Below are positions 45,559 through 57,162 of a stretch of 64,000 nt of DNA, piece after piece. Below the pieces are notes generated by a model. The model did not search any database, was not told the DNA's origin, and saw nothing but the letters and a program-made list of their open reading frames with translations. The stretch's first letter is position 1. Each line of letters opens with the position of its first letter. Both the position numbers and the translations under genes were made by a program. The stretch is from Roseateles sp. XES5 (GTDB lineage Bacteria > Pseudomonadota > Alphaproteobacteria > Rhizobiales > Rhizobiaceae), in the NCBI RefSeq assembly GCF_020535545.1, contig NZ_CP084752.1:2507501-2571500 (forward strand), in the 5' to 3' direction.

Positions 45559-46599
45559 ATGAGCGACGAGACCAGACTGCTTTCGCCGGAAAAGCGCGGC
45601 GAGGATATCGACACGGCCCTGCGCCCGCAGACGCTGGACGATTTCACCGGCCAGGCGGAGGCGCGCGAGCAGCTGGAGATCTTCATCGGCGCGGCCCGCA
45701 AGCGTGCCGAAGCCCTGGACCATGTGCTGCTCTTCGGCCCGCCGGGCCTGGGCAAGACCACCCTGTCCCACATCATCGCGGCCGAGCTGGGCGTGAACCT
45801 GCGCCAGACCTCGGGCCCGGTGCTGGAGAAGCCCAAGGACCTGGCCGCCATCCTGACCAACTTGGAGCGCAACGATGTGCTCTTCATCGACGAGATCCAC
45901 CGGCTCTCGCCCGTGGTCGAGGAAATCCTCTATCCCGCGCTGGAGGACTATCAGATCGACATCATGATCGGCGAGGGTCCGGCCGCCCGCTCCATCAAGC
46001 TGGACCTGCAGCCCTTCACCCTGGTGGGCGCCACCACCCGCGCCGGCATGCTGACCAATCCGCTGCGAGACCGCTTCGGCATCGTGGCGCGCCTGGAGTT
46101 CTACACGGCCGAGGAGCTGCAGCGCATCGTGCGGCGCGGGGCGCGGCTGATGGGTCTCGGCATGACCGACGAGGGCGCGCGCGAGATCGCCCGCCGCGCG
46201 CGCGGCACGCCGCGTATCGCGGGCCGGTTGCTGCGCCGCGTCCGCGACTTCGCCGAAGTGGCGCGGGCGGAAGCGGTGACGCAGAAGATCGCGGACGAGG
46301 CGCTGACGCGGCTTCTGGTCGACAATATGGGCCTCGACCAGCTCGACCGGCGCTATCTGTCGATGATCGCCCATAATTTCGGTGGCGGCCCGGTCGGTAT
46401 CGAGACCATCGCGGCGGGGCTTTCCGAACCCCGCGACGCCATCGAGGACATCATCGAGCCCTACATGATCCAGCAGGGCTTCATTCAGCGCACGCCGCGC
46501 GGCCGTGTTCTCACCGCCAATGCCTGGAAACATCTCGGCCTGACGCCGCCGAAGGACATCGAGGCGACGCAGTTCCGGCTGGGGCTCGAGGATGAGTGA
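45559..46599 (+). CDS. ruvB: Holliday junction branch-migration ATPase RuvB, mosaic
   Basis: Hexameric motor that drives branch migration with RuvA. 346 residues and intact: Walker [10 protein letters not shown] at 60-68, Walker B FIDEIH at 109-114, arginine finger region near 170, C-terminal winged helix. The first 35 residues and everything from about 188 on read as rhizobial RuvB. Residues 36-187 instead match, from memory, betaproteobacterial RuvB ([51 protein letters not shown]). By hand count this part uses CTG for 18 of 23 leucines, GTG for 7 of 8 valines and ACC for 8 of 9 threonines, unlike its flanks. Recent replacement or assembly chimera; see findings. Confidence 0.9.
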   Translation: MSDETRLLSPEKRGEDIDTALRPQTLDDFTGQAEAREQLEIFIGAARKRAEALDHVLLFGPPGLGKTTLSHIIAAELGVNLRQTSGPVLEKPKDLAAILTNLERNDVLFIDEIHRLSPVVEEILYPALEDYQIDIMIGEGPAARSIKLDLQPFTLVGATTRAGMLTNPLRDRFGIVARLEFYTAEELQRIVRRGARLMGLGMTDEGAREIARRARGTPRIAGRLLRRVRDFAEVARAEAVTQKIADEALTRLLVDNMGLDQLDRRYLSMIAHNFGGGPVGIETIAAGLSEPRDAIEDIIEPYMIQQGFIQRTPRGRVLTANAWKHLGLTPPKDIEATQFRLGLEDE

Positions 46600-47098
46600 G
46601 ACCACCCGCCACATGATCCGGATCGACCGCAAGCCGCAGCTTTTCAGCTTCCGGGTTGCGGGCCTGATCTTTCATGACGGGTATGTCCTGGCGCAGCGGG
46701 GCGCGAAGGACGACTACTGGGCGCTGCCCGGCGGCCGGGCGGAGATCGGCGAGGATTCGCAGGAAACGATCGTCCGCGAAATGCGCGAGGAGCTTCATCG
46801 CGACGCGCGCGTCGAGCGCCTGCTGTGGACCGTCGAGAACTTCTTCTCCTACGAAGGCTATACGGCGCACGAACTCGGCTTCTACTACCTGCTGTCGCTC
46901 GCCGATGCGTTTCCCTTCCATGAGGAGGATATCGTGCATCGGGTGGTGGACGGCGTGGAGGTGGAGTTCCGCTGGCTGAAGGCGACGCCGACGGCGCTCA
47001 TGGCGCATCGGCTGAAACCGCAGTTCATCGCCGACCGTATCGAGCGACTGCCGGCGACGGGCGAGCACCTTATCGTCAAGGAAGGGATAGCAGCGTGA
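46592..47098 (+). CDS. Nudix hydrolase
   Basis: 168-residue Nudix protein; the box reads [22 protein letters not shown]. Substrate unknown. Its ATG overlaps the ruvB stop by eight bases and its stop overlaps the ybgC start in a GTGA, so it is coupled on both sides and bridges the ruv and tol loci. Confidence 0.87.
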   Translation: MSETTRHMIRIDRKPQLFSFRVAGLIFHDGYVLAQRGAKDDYWALPGGRAEIGEDSQETIVREMREELHRDARVERLLWTVENFFSYEGYTAHELGFYYLLSLADAFPFHEEDIVHRVVDGVEVEFRWLKATPTALMAHRLKPQFIADRIERLPATGEHLIVKEGIAA

Positions 47099-47571
47099 CC
47101 GGAACGACCCATCCGCTTGCCGGCGAACTCACCGAGGCGGGCCACCGGCTCGTGCAGCGGGTCTACTACGAGGACACGGATTTTTCCGGCGTCGTCTATC
47201 ACGCCCGCTACTTGCATTTCCTGGAGCGCGGACGGACCGATTACCTGCGGCTGCTCGGCGTGGAGCAGGGCAGCCTGATCCTGGAGGAGGACCGGGAAGG
47301 CCTCGTCTTCGTCGTGCACCGCATGGAGATCGACTTCAAGGCGCCGGCGCGGATGGACGATATCCTGACCATCCTGACCTCCACCGAGAAGGCGGGCGGG
47401 GCGAAGATGATCCTCAACCAGGAAATCCGCCGCGGCGACCAGCTTCTGATCGCTACGCGCGTCATCATCGCCGTCATCAATGCCGCGGGTCGTCCCCGCC
47501 GGCTGCCGGAAGCTCTCGCGGCGCGCTTTCTTGCCAAGACGCAGGAAGTTCGCGCTGTCGCCGGCCGGTAA
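47095..47571 (+). CDS. ybgC: acyl-CoA thioesterase YbgC of the Tol-Pal locus
   Basis: Hot-dog fold thioesterase, 158 residues, with YYEDTDFSGVVYHARYLHFLERGRTDYLR (catalytic aspartate in DTD) and FVVHRMEIDFKAPARMDD. YbgC is commonly encoded at the head of tol-pal and may act in phospholipid metabolism at the inner membrane. GTG start coupled to the preceding Nudix gene. A 306-base gap before tolQ holds a TTAACCAT site, a CTTGAC and no gene. Confidence 0.92.
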   Translation: MTGTTHPLAGELTEAGHRLVQRVYYEDTDFSGVVYHARYLHFLERGRTDYLRLLGVEQGSLILEEDREGLVFVVHRMEIDFKAPARMDDILTILTSTEKAGGAKMILNQEIRRGDQLLIATRVIIAVINAAGRPRRLPEALAARFLAKTQEVRAVAGR

Positions 47572-47578
47572 CACTCCC

Positions 47579-47589
47579 TTAACCATAAT
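47579..47589. promoter_or_regulatory. CtrA-type half site upstream of tolQ
   Basis: TTAACCATAAT, containing the CtrA octamer TTAACCAT, about 290 bases before tolQ. The identical 11-mer occurs upstream of pal. Confidence 0.4.
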
Positions 47590-47877
47590 GATGTCTTACT
47601 CGGTTGGTGAGGATTTTGTGCACTGCACGTCATCCTTTAACCAAAATTGCCGTGAAGAAGGCAGGTTGTAAGCGTTTGACCGGCATGGCGGCCGGCGGCA
47701 TCAACCGGACATTCTTGACGGGCTGCGAAGTGGTTGGGAGCAAATCCCTGGCTGCAACGCGCGGTTTGTGAATGCCGATGCGATATCCACCTCCCAGGAG
47801 ACCGCAGAGGCGTGAATGTGACCCGGTTCGAGCCGCGAAGGCCCGTGCCGGGTGTTTGGATTCGGGGACATAGGTCT

Positions 47878-48594
47878 ATGGAACAAGTGGGTTTGGAAGC
47901 GGCTGGTAGCGTGACCCTGTGGGGTCTCTTCATCCAGGCCGGATTCATCGTGAAGCTGGTCATGCTCGGTCTTCTCGCAGCGTCCGTGTGGACCTGGGCC
48001 ATCGTCGTCGACAAGGCGGTGAGCTATGGCCGTGCGCGTCGGCAGCTGGACAGCTTCGAGCAGGTCTTCTGGTCCGGCCAGTCCCTGGAAGAGCTCTACC
48101 GTACGCTCTCCGATCGCCAGACCACCGGCATGAGCGCCATTTTCGTGGCGGCGATGCGGGAATGGAAGAAGAGCTTCGAGCGCGGTGCGCGTTCGCCGAT
48201 CGGTCTGCAGATGCGTATCGACCGGGCGATGGACGTGACGCTGTCGCGCGAATCGGAAACGCTGGAAGCCCGGCTCGGCTCGCTCGCGACCATCGGTTCG
48301 GCGGCGCCCTTCGTGGGCCTCTTCGGTACGGTCGTCGGTATCATGACCTCCTTCCAGGCCATCGCCGGCTCCAAGCAGACCAGCCTTGCGGTCGTGGCGC
48401 CGGGTATCGCCGAAGCGCTTCTCGCCACCGCCATCGGCCTCGTCGCCGCAATTCCGGCGGTTATCGCCTACAACAAGTTCTCCGCCGATGCCGGCAAGCT
48501 AACGGCGCGCATGGAAGGTTTCGCGGACGAGTTCTCGGCCATCCTTTCGCGCCAGATCGACGAGAAGCTGCAGCCGCGCGCCGCGGCGCAGTAA
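47878..48594 (+). CDS. tolQ: Tol-Pal proton channel protein TolQ
   Basis: Inner-membrane subunit that uses the proton gradient with TolR to energise TolA. 238 residues with three membrane helices (about 15-38, 140-160, 175-197) and family blocks IGSAAPFVGLFGTVVGIMTSF and LLATAIGLVAAIPAVIAYN. Start MEQVGLEAAG behind GGGGACATAGGT. First gene of tolQRAB. Confidence 0.95.
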   Translation: MEQVGLEAAGSVTLWGLFIQAGFIVKLVMLGLLAASVWTWAIVVDKAVSYGRARRQLDSFEQVFWSGQSLEELYRTLSDRQTTGMSAIFVAAMREWKKSFERGARSPIGLQMRIDRAMDVTLSRESETLEARLGSLATIGSAAPFVGLFGTVVGIMTSFQAIAGSKQTSLAVVAPGIAEALLATAIGLVAAIPAVIAYNKFSADAGKLTARMEGFADEFSAILSRQIDEKLQPRAAAQ

Positions 48595-48627
48595 TTCGGC
48601 ACCAGGATTTAGGACGGAGACGACGCC

Positions 48628-49080
48628 ATGGGCATGTCGGTCGGAGCGAAGAATTCAGGCGGTGGCCGCCGCCGTCGCGGGGGCGGCAAGAAGGCCCCGA
48701 TGAGCGAAATCAACGTGACGCCGATGGTCGACGTCATGCTCGTGCTGCTCATCATCTTCATGGTCGCGGCGCCGCTGATGACCGTCGGCGTGCCGCTCGA
48801 CCTGCCGAAGACGCAGGCCAAGGCCCTCAACGCCGATACCCAGCCGATCACCGTTTCGGTCAAGGCCGACGGCCAGGTCTTCCTGCAGGAAACCGCGATC
48901 CCGATGGAGGAAGTCGCCGCCAAGCTGCAGGCCGTGGCGACCACCGGCTATACCGAACGCATCTTCGTGCGCGGCGACGGCAATGCGCCCTATGGCGTGA
49001 TCGCCGACGTCATGTCGCGCATCCAGGCCGGCGGCTTCACCAATATCGGCCTCGTCACCGAGCAGAAACCGGATAATTGA
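48628..49080 (+). CDS. tolR: Tol-Pal protein TolR
   Basis: 150 residues with a single membrane helix after the motif MSEINVTPMVDVMLVLLIIFM, whose aspartate is the proton-carrying residue of the family, and a periplasmic domain. The N terminus is an Arg/Gly-rich cytoplasmic stretch (GGGRRRRGGGKK). Lies 33 bases behind tolQ and ten before tolA. Confidence 0.95.
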   Translation: MGMSVGAKNSGGGRRRRGGGKKAPMSEINVTPMVDVMLVLLIIFMVAAPLMTVGVPLDLPKTQAKALNADTQPITVSVKADGQVFLQETAIPMEEVAAKLQAVATTGYTERIFVRGDGNAPYGVIADVMSRIQAGGFTNIGLVTEQKPDN

Positions 49081-49089
49081 TCGCACGCC

Positions 49090-50202
49090 ATGAAGGGCAG
49101 CCTCGCCACATCCGCCGTCATCCACGCCGTGGTTCTCACCTGGGCGCTGGTTTCGCTCGGCAGTCCCGAGAGCTTCGACGTTGCGAATGTCGAGGCGCTG
49201 CCGGTCGACATCGTGTCGATCGAGGAACTGACGCAGATCCAGCAGGGCGACAAGAAAGCCGAAATGAAGGAAAAGGCGGCGCCGATTCCGACCAAGAAGC
49301 AGACGCCGGTCGAGAATGCGGAAAATGCCGGCGAAAACGATGTCGATCTGAAGAACCTGCCGACGCCGGAGGAAAAGCCGCGCGACATCGAGACGGCCGC
49401 CTCGCCGGAAAAGGCGGAGAAGGTCGTCCAGACGCCTGATACCAAGCCGGTCGAAGACGTGAAGAAGGAAGAGCCTGCCAGCGAACCGTCGACGGAGGTC
49501 GCCGCCGTCGCGGAGGCCAAGCAGGAGGTCAAGCCGGATCCGAAGCCCGAGGCCCAGCCGTCCGAGGAAAAGCCCGCCGAAGACCCGGAAGCCGAAGCGC
49601 TGCCGGACAAGGTGCCGCTTCCCGAGATGAAGCCGAAGCTCGAGACGAAGAAGACCGAGACCGCGGAAAAGCCGGCCGAGAAGAAGGTGGAGACGGCGAA
49701 GGCCGAAACCGCCAAGACCCCGGATCGCAAGAAGGATCAGAAGAAGAAGCAGGAAAAGGCAAGCTCGCTGAACGACAGCGACTTCAATGCCGACGAGATT
49801 TCCGCGCTTCTCAACAAGGAGAAGGCGGCCGGCGGCGGCGCCAAGCGCTCGCAGGAAGAGGCTGCGCTCGGCGGCAAGAAGACGACGAGCGGCACCAAGC
49901 TTTCGCTGAGCGAGATGGACGCGCTGCGCGGCCAGATCCAGAACAACTGGTCGATCATTCCCGGCCTTGCGGATGCCGCCGACGTGCGCATCCAGGTCAA
50001 GATGCAGCTCGACCAGAACGGCGACATCATCGGCGAGCCGGAAGTGACCGCGACGGGCGGCACGGAATCCGCACGCCGCGCGCTGGCCGGCGGCGCACGC
50101 CGCGCCATCATGAAATCGCGGCCCTTCAAGGGGCTGCCGCCTGAGAAATATGACGCCTGGAGCGAAGTCGTCGTGAACTTCGACCCCAGCCAAATGATGT
50201 AA
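49090..50202 (+). CDS. tolA: Tol-Pal protein TolA
   Basis: 370-residue spanning protein: N-terminal membrane helix (SAVIHAVVLTWALVSL), a periplasmic stalk of about 220 residues rich in Lys, Glu, Pro and Ala, and a C-terminal TonB-like domain (LRGQIQNNWSIIPGLADAAD, VKMQLDQNGDI) that contacts Pal and TolB. Links inner and outer membranes during constriction. Stalk sequence is typical in its low complexity. Confidence 0.92.
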   Translation: MKGSLATSAVIHAVVLTWALVSLGSPESFDVANVEALPVDIVSIEELTQIQQGDKKAEMKEKAAPIPTKKQTPVENAENAGENDVDLKNLPTPEEKPRDIETAASPEKAEKVVQTPDTKPVEDVKKEEPASEPSTEVAAVAEAKQEVKPDPKPEAQPSEEKPAEDPEAEALPDKVPLPEMKPKLETKKTETAEKPAEKKVETAKAETAKTPDRKKDQKKKQEKASSLNDSDFNADEISALLNKEKAAGGGAKRSQEEAALGGKKTTSGTKLSLSEMDALRGQIQNNWSIIPGLADAADVRIQVKMQLDQNGDIIGEPEVTATGGTESARRALAGGARRAIMKSRPFKGLPPEKYDAWSEVVVNFDPSQMM

Positions 50203-50224
50203 GAACTAGGGAAGGCCTAGACAG

Positions 50225-51529
50225 ATGTTCAGACGCAATCTCCTCCGACTCCTGGTCGTGCTGACCGGCCTTGCGGCCTCTCTGCCGCAGGCCTGGGCGC
50301 TTGTGGAAATCAACATCAACAAGGGTAATGTCGAGCCGCTGCCGATCGCGGTGACGGACTTCGTTGCCAGTGGCGATCTCGGCCAGCGCATCACCGACGT
50401 GATCGCGGCGGACCTGAAGCGCTCCGGCCTCTTCGCGCCGGTCGGCAAGCAGGCCTTCATCGAGAAGATCTCCAACCCCGACCAGCCGCCGCGCTTCGAG
50501 GACTGGAAGGTCATCAACGCGCAGGCCCTCGTCACGGGCCGCGTGACGCAGGAAAGCGATGGCCGCCTTCGCGCCGAATTCCGCCTGTGGGACACCTTTG
50601 CCGGCCAGCAGCTGACCGGCCAGCAGTTCTACACGCAGCCGGAAAACTGGCGTCGCGTGGCGCATATCATTGCCGATGCGATCTACGAGCGCCTGACCGG
50701 TGAAAAGGGCTACTTCGACACCCGCATCGTCTATGTCGCCGAAAGCGGCCCGAAGACGGCCCGCAAGCGCCAGCTCGCCATCATGGACCAGGACGGTTTC
50801 AACGCCCGCGCGCTGACGAACTCCAACGAGCTCGTGCTGACGCCGCGCTTCTCGCCGAACCGCCAGGAAATCACCTACATGTCCTTCGAGGGCAACCAGC
50901 CGCGCGTCTACCTGCTCCAGCTTGAGACCGGGCAGCGCGAAGTGGTCGGCAACTTCCCGGGCATGACCTTCTCGCCGCGCTTTTCGCCGGATGGCCAGAA
51001 GGTCATCATGAGCCTGCAGCAGGAAGGCAATTCCAACATCTATACGATGGACCTGCGCTCGCGCACCACGACGCGCCTCACCTCGACCGCGGCGATCGAC
51101 ACCTCGCCCTCCTATTCGCCCGACGGCACGCAGATCGTGTTCGAGAGCGACCGGGGCGGCAAGCCGCAGCTCTACGTGATGGGCGCCGACGGCTCCGGCC
51201 AGCGCCGTATTTCCTTCGGCGACGGCTCCTACTCCACGCCGGTCTGGTCCCCGCGCGGCGACCTCATCGCCTTCACCAAGATGTCGGGCGGCAAGTTCTC
51301 GATCGGCGTGATGAAGACGGACGGTTCGGGCGAACGCATCCTGACCACGGGCTTCCACAATGAAGGCCCGACCTGGGCGCCGAACGGCCGCGTGCTGATG
51401 TTCTTCCGCCAGAGCGCAGGCGCCGGCGGACCGCAGATCTATTCGATCGATCTTTCCGGCTACAACGAGCAGCCGATCCAGACGAAGGGCTTCGCATCCG
51501 ACCCGGCCTGGTCGCCGCTTCTGGAATAG
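50225..51529 (+). CDS. tolB: Tol-Pal beta-propeller protein TolB
   Basis: 434-residue periplasmic protein with a signal peptide ([18 protein letters not shown]), an N-terminal domain ([25 protein letters not shown]) and a six-bladed propeller with repeated F-S-P-D-G patterns ([29 protein letters not shown]). TolB binds Pal and releases it on TolA action. A stem-forming inverted repeat follows before pal. Confidence 0.96.
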   Translation: MFRRNLLRLLVVLTGLAASLPQAWALVEININKGNVEPLPIAVTDFVASGDLGQRITDVIAADLKRSGLFAPVGKQAFIEKISNPDQPPRFEDWKVINAQALVTGRVTQESDGRLRAEFRLWDTFAGQQLTGQQFYTQPENWRRVAHIIADAIYERLTGEKGYFDTRIVYVAESGPKTARKRQLAIMDQDGFNARALTNSNELVLTPRFSPNRQEITYMSFEGNQPRVYLLQLETGQREVVGNFPGMTFSPRFSPDGQKVIMSLQQEGNSNIYTMDLRSRTTTRLTSTAAIDTSPSYSPDGTQIVFESDRGGKPQLYVMGADGSGQRRISFGDGSYSTPVWSPRGDLIAFTKMSGGKFSIGVMKTDGSGERILTTGFHNEGPTWAPNGRVLMFFRQSAGAGGPQIYSIDLSGYNEQPIQTKGFASDPAWSPLLE

Positions 51530-51543
51530 CGACACGCATAAGG

Positions 51544-51610
51544 CGGGCCTGCCGTGTTCTTGCCGCAAAGTCCTGTAAATCAGGGCCGAAGGCGAGACGC
51601 GGCAGGCCCG
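51544..51610 (+). other. long inverted repeat in the tolB-pal intergenic RNA
   Basis: Perfect 11-base arms CGGGCCTGCCG and CGGCAGGCCCG enclose 45 bases that contain a smaller stem. The folded RNA could stabilise the tolB message or attenuate transcription into pal; only four T residues follow, spaced six bases away. Confidence 0.5.
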
Positions 51611-51653
51611 TCTCCGTTTTACGAGGGGCCGGGGACGGTCTTACAAGCAATCG

Positions 51654-51664
51654 TTAACCATAAT
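51654..51664. promoter_or_regulatory. CtrA-type half site upstream of pal
   Basis: TTAACCATAAT, identical to the site before tolQ, about 105 bases ahead of the pal start. Confidence 0.4.
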
Positions 51665-51767
51665 CGTTGAACAGGGATTAACCGACCGCGGTTACAGTCT
51701 GGCAACCCTGATTGAAAACCGCGCTTCAACGAACTTGACGCAAGAACTGATGCAAGGAGACCGGCTC

Positions 51768-52304
51768 ATGAGCCGCATTCATACCCCGGCCGCTGGCCGC
51801 ATGCAGACCATCGCCCGCAACCCGGCTATGATCGCCCTGTTCATGTCGCTGGCCCTCGCAGGCTGCGCTTCCAAGAAGAACCTGCCGAACAGTGCCGGCG
51901 ACCTCGGCCTCAACGGTGGCGCCGGTGCCGCAACGCCCGGTTCGCAGCAGGACTTCACGGTGAACGTCGGCGACCGTATCTTCTTCGACACCGACTCCTC
52001 GTCGGTTCGCGCAGATGCTGCCGCGACGCTCGACCGCCAGGCCCAGTGGCTGCAGCAGTATTCGAACTACGCCATCACGGTCGAAGGCCATGCCGACGAA
52101 CGCGGCACGCGTGAATACAACCTCGCGCTCGGCGCACGCCGCGCTGCTTCGACCCGCCAGTACCTGGTTTCGCGCGGTATCCCGGCGAACCGCATCAAGA
52201 CGATCTCCTACGGCAAGGAAAAGCCGGTCGCCGTCTGCGACGACATTTCCTGCTGGTCGCAGAACCGTCGCGCCGTTACCGTTCTCGGCGGCGCTGGCAT
52301 GTAA
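51768..52304 (+). CDS. pal: peptidoglycan-associated lipoprotein Pal
   Basis: Outer-membrane lipoprotein that tethers the membrane to peptidoglycan. 178 residues; lipobox LALAGC with the lipid-carrying cysteine at 33, a Gly-rich linker, and an OmpA-like domain (RIFFDTDSSSVR, VEGHADERGTREYNLALGARRA). Start MSRIHTPAAG has AAGGAG upstream. A terminator follows. Confidence 0.96.
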   Translation: MSRIHTPAAGRMQTIARNPAMIALFMSLALAGCASKKNLPNSAGDLGLNGGAGAATPGSQQDFTVNVGDRIFFDTDSSSVRADAAATLDRQAQWLQQYSNYAITVEGHADERGTREYNLALGARRAASTRQYLVSRGIPANRIKTISYGKEKPVAVCDDISCWSQNRRAVTVLGGAGM

Positions 52305-52328
52305 TTCCTTCTCCGGAAGGACGATGCG

Positions 52329-52360
52329 AAAGGCGGCCGCAGGGCCGCCTTTCTTTTTTC
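52329..52360 (+). terminator. intrinsic terminator of pal
   Basis: Stem AAAGGCGGCC/GGCCGCCTTT with a GCAG-like loop and a T-rich tail. Confidence 0.9.
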
Positions 52361-52456
52361 AACACACTTTGGCCGAACTCCGTTGCTTTTTGAGAGCATT
52401 TGGAAAACTCTTCGGCGGCGCTTCGGCGCTCACTAGGACCAACAGGACGAAGATAG

Positions 52457-53458
52457 ATGAAGAAACTTGTCGCGGCAGGCGTTCTCAGTCTCGCAGCGGT
52501 GGCACTAACGGTCGGGCCGATCAGCGCATCGCCGCTCTCGACGCTGGCGAACGGCTTCCTTCCCGCCAAGAATGCAACGGCCGAGAAGGGCAATGTGGTT
52601 CTCGCGCAGGCCATGGACCCGCGGGTCGGGCAGCTTGAAGAGCAGATCCGCACCCTCAACGGCCGTATCGAAGAAATGAGCTACCAGCTCCTGCAGATGC
52701 AGGAACAGCTCCGCAAGACCCAGGAAGACAACGAGTATCGCTTCCAGGAGATCGAAGGCGGCAAGGGCGGTGGCAGCGGCAAGAGCGGCGCACTCGAAAA
52801 GCCGGTCAACGGCGGCACGGCCGATCAGCAGATCGCAACGAACAACGGAGTTCCGGCGGGTGATACCGCCGGAACCGACACGCTCGGCACGCCGGGCGAT
52901 GGCGCGCAGCCGCAGGAACTCGGCTCGATCAAGTTCGACGAGAACGGCAACCCGATCGGTGCCGACGCCAATCCCGATCTCAACAACCAGAGCGCCGCGC
53001 TCGGCAACGACAATGCGCTGCCCGGCGTCGATGGCGGCCTGCCCCAGGCCTCGCAGTCGTCCACGGCTTCGCTCGACAATCCGGACGATCTCTACCAGGC
53101 GGCCTATGGCCATGTGCTTTCGGGCGATTACCAGGTGGCCGAGCGCGAGTTCCGCGACTATCTCGACATCTTCCCGAACAGCGACAAGGCGGCGGACGCC
53201 AATTTCTGGCTCGGCGAAGCACAGTATTCGCAGGGTAATTTCAACGACGCGGCCAAGACCTTCCTCAATGCGCACCAGACTTTCGCCAAGTCCAAGAAGG
53301 CGCCGGAAATGCTGCTGAAGCTCGGCATGTCGCTCGCCGCCCTCGACAACCGCGAAACCGCCTGCGCCACGCTGCGCGAGGTGAACAAGCGTTATCCGAA
53401 CGCTTCCAAGACCGTGAAGGCCAAGGTGTCTTCCGAACAGAGCCGCCTGTCCTGCTGA
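52457..53458 (+). CDS. cpoB: CpoB (YbgF), Tol-Pal-associated division coordinator
   Basis: 333-residue periplasmic protein coordinating outer-membrane constriction with wall synthesis. Signal peptide at the start, coiled-coil trimerisation region (QLEEQIRTLNGRIEEMSYQ), an Asn/Gly-rich linker, then three TPR-like repeats at the end (LYQAAYGHVLSGDYQVAEREF, NFWLGEAQYSQGNFNDAAKTF). Follows the pal terminator, so probably also has its own promoter. Confidence 0.92.
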   Translation: MKKLVAAGVLSLAAVALTVGPISASPLSTLANGFLPAKNATAEKGNVVLAQAMDPRVGQLEEQIRTLNGRIEEMSYQLLQMQEQLRKTQEDNEYRFQEIEGGKGGGSGKSGALEKPVNGGTADQQIATNNGVPAGDTAGTDTLGTPGDGAQPQELGSIKFDENGNPIGADANPDLNNQSAALGNDNALPGVDGGLPQASQSSTASLDNPDDLYQAAYGHVLSGDYQVAEREFRDYLDIFPNSDKAADANFWLGEAQYSQGNFNDAAKTFLNAHQTFAKSKKAPEMLLKLGMSLAALDNRETACATLREVNKRYPNASKTVKAKVSSEQSRLSC

Positions 53459-53478
53459 TTGCGGACGAAGCGAAGGCC

Positions 53479-54756
53479 GTGGCCCGCGCGGACGATCCCG
53501 TCACGGACGCAGCCGGCCGTTTGCTCGACAGTTTCCGACGTTCCGTTACGCTTCTCATCGCCATTTCCGGCGGCAGCGATTCCACCGGACTTCTCGTGGC
53601 GCTCGCCATGCTTTGCGCCTCCGGGCGCTATCCGAACATCACTCTTTCCGCCTGCACGGTCGATCATGGCCTGCGCCCCGGCTCTGCCGACGAGGCGTCG
53701 GCGGTCGCGCGGCTGTGCGCCCGTCATGGCGTTCCGCATGTCACGCGCCGCTGGGAGGGCGCGAAGCCCGCGACCGGCCTTCAGGCCGCCGCACGCGCCA
53801 GACGGTACGACCTTCTCGTGGACGCCGCGGCGGAAACGGGCGCGGACGCGATCCTTTCTGCCCACACCCGGGACGACCAGACCGAGACGGTCGCCATGCG
53901 CGCCGCGCGGGCGGGGGAGGGTATCGGGCTCTCGGGCATGGCGGATGCCGTTCTGCTGAAGCGCGCCGTCTGGCTCCTCCGGCCTTTCCTCGCGGTCGAT
54001 CGCGCCTCGATCCGCGCTTTCCTCACCGTCAACGGGGAAGGCTGGATCGAGGATCCGAGCAACCTCAACCCGCGCTTCGAGCGGGTGCGCGTGCGGGATC
54101 AAGGCACTGCGGGACCGTCCCCGTCGGTGGAGAACCGGCTCACGTTCTCGCAACGTGCGGCAGACTTCCTGACCGGCACCGTCGTGACCACGGATGGAGC
54201 CTGCTTCTCTCTGCCGCTTCCCGCCGTCGATAGGGCCTTGTCCGAGCCCGCCGCCTGGCGCGGTCTCCTGTTGCTGACGGCCGTCGTCGGGGGGCGGGTG
54301 CACGTCCTTGAGACGCGGTCTGCAATGCGCCTCCGCGCCTTTCTTGCCAGCGGCACACTGTCGCGGCTGACGGCCGGCCGGGTGGTGTTCGACCGCCGGC
54401 GCGACGCGCTCCATCTCTATCGCGAGTGTCGTGACATCGTCCCACTGGTCCTGTCGGCCGGGGAGGCAAAAACATGGGACGGGCGCTACCATGTGAGCAG
54501 CAAGACCGGGCAGGCCTTCGTGATTTCAGCCCGGGGGGGCGCTGGGGAAGGGCTCCAGGGGCCGGCATTGCGGGCGCGCCGTGCCGCGCCCTGCCTGAAA
54601 TTCGGGGATGGCGCCGCCGTGACGGCGCAGGATGCGACGATCGCGCCGGCAATCGCGCCCTATGCCGATTTCCTGCCGCGCTTCGACCTGCCGTTGGCGC
54701 AGGCGCTGGCCGATATCGTCGGCGCCGGCAGGTTTGTGTCTCCTCCGAACGAATGA
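53479..54756 (+). CDS. tilS: tRNA(Ile)-lysidine synthetase
   Basis: Attaches lysine to C34 of the CAU-anticodon isoleucine tRNA, making it read AUA; essential. 425 residues with the PP-loop SGGSDSTG at 30-37 and an ATP-binding domain to about 230 (AHTRDDQTET, RPFLAVDRASI); the C-terminal part is divergent. GTG start close behind cpoB. The C-terminal third has lower conservation but no frameshift. Confidence 0.9.
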   Translation: MARADDPVTDAAGRLLDSFRRSVTLLIAISGGSDSTGLLVALAMLCASGRYPNITLSACTVDHGLRPGSADEASAVARLCARHGVPHVTRRWEGAKPATGLQAAARARRYDLLVDAAAETGADAILSAHTRDDQTETVAMRAARAGEGIGLSGMADAVLLKRAVWLLRPFLAVDRASIRAFLTVNGEGWIEDPSNLNPRFERVRVRDQGTAGPSPSVENRLTFSQRAADFLTGTVVTTDGACFSLPLPAVDRALSEPAAWRGLLLLTAVVGGRVHVLETRSAMRLRAFLASGTLSRLTAGRVVFDRRRDALHLYRECRDIVPLVLSAGEAKTWDGRYHVSSKTGQAFVISARGGAGEGLQGPALRARRAAPCLKFGDGAAVTAQDATIAPAIAPYADFLPRFDLPLAQALADIVGAGRFVSPPNE

Positions 54757-54952
54757 AGGCGCGCGCGAAAGCGTTGTGGTAGGATGAAACAGATGCCGAT
54801 GGGGGGTCCCATGTTGACCTTCCCATCAGAGATTGGTCGAGAAATGCCCGCCTGCCATGCGCTTTGCCTTGGCAAGGCCGCAAGGCGACCCTATGTTAGG
54901 CGACAAAGAAGCGGCCGGGAGCCCCTGGCCGGGAAAGTGCCCGGAACGTTCG

Positions 54953-56878
<1,926 letters not shown>

Positions 56879-56898
56879 CGCGCAGGTCCAGATATGTC

Positions 56899-56934
56899 AA
56901 AACGGTCGGAAAGTTTTTTCCGGCCGTTTTCCTT
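56899..56934 (+). terminator. intrinsic terminator of ftsH
   Basis: Stem AAAACGG(T)CGGAAA pairing with TTTTCCGGCCGTTTT; ends in a T-run. Confidence 0.8.
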
Positions 56935-57162
56935 TGGTAACGGTCTGTAACGAATTCTGATTCCACGCCGGATGTTCTTTGCCGGCTTTTGTGGCAAAGA
57001 GGCGCAGAGGCCGCGTGTCTTAAGGTTAGAGTTACGTTGATGGCGTAACGTATTTCCCCATTCCGTGCCGCGATGTATGGCACTAGGAACGCGGCAGATC
57101 GAACGCGTATTGCGCTGGGCGCGGCAGAGGATGCCGCCAGGCCCGCGAATTCAGGAGCGAAC

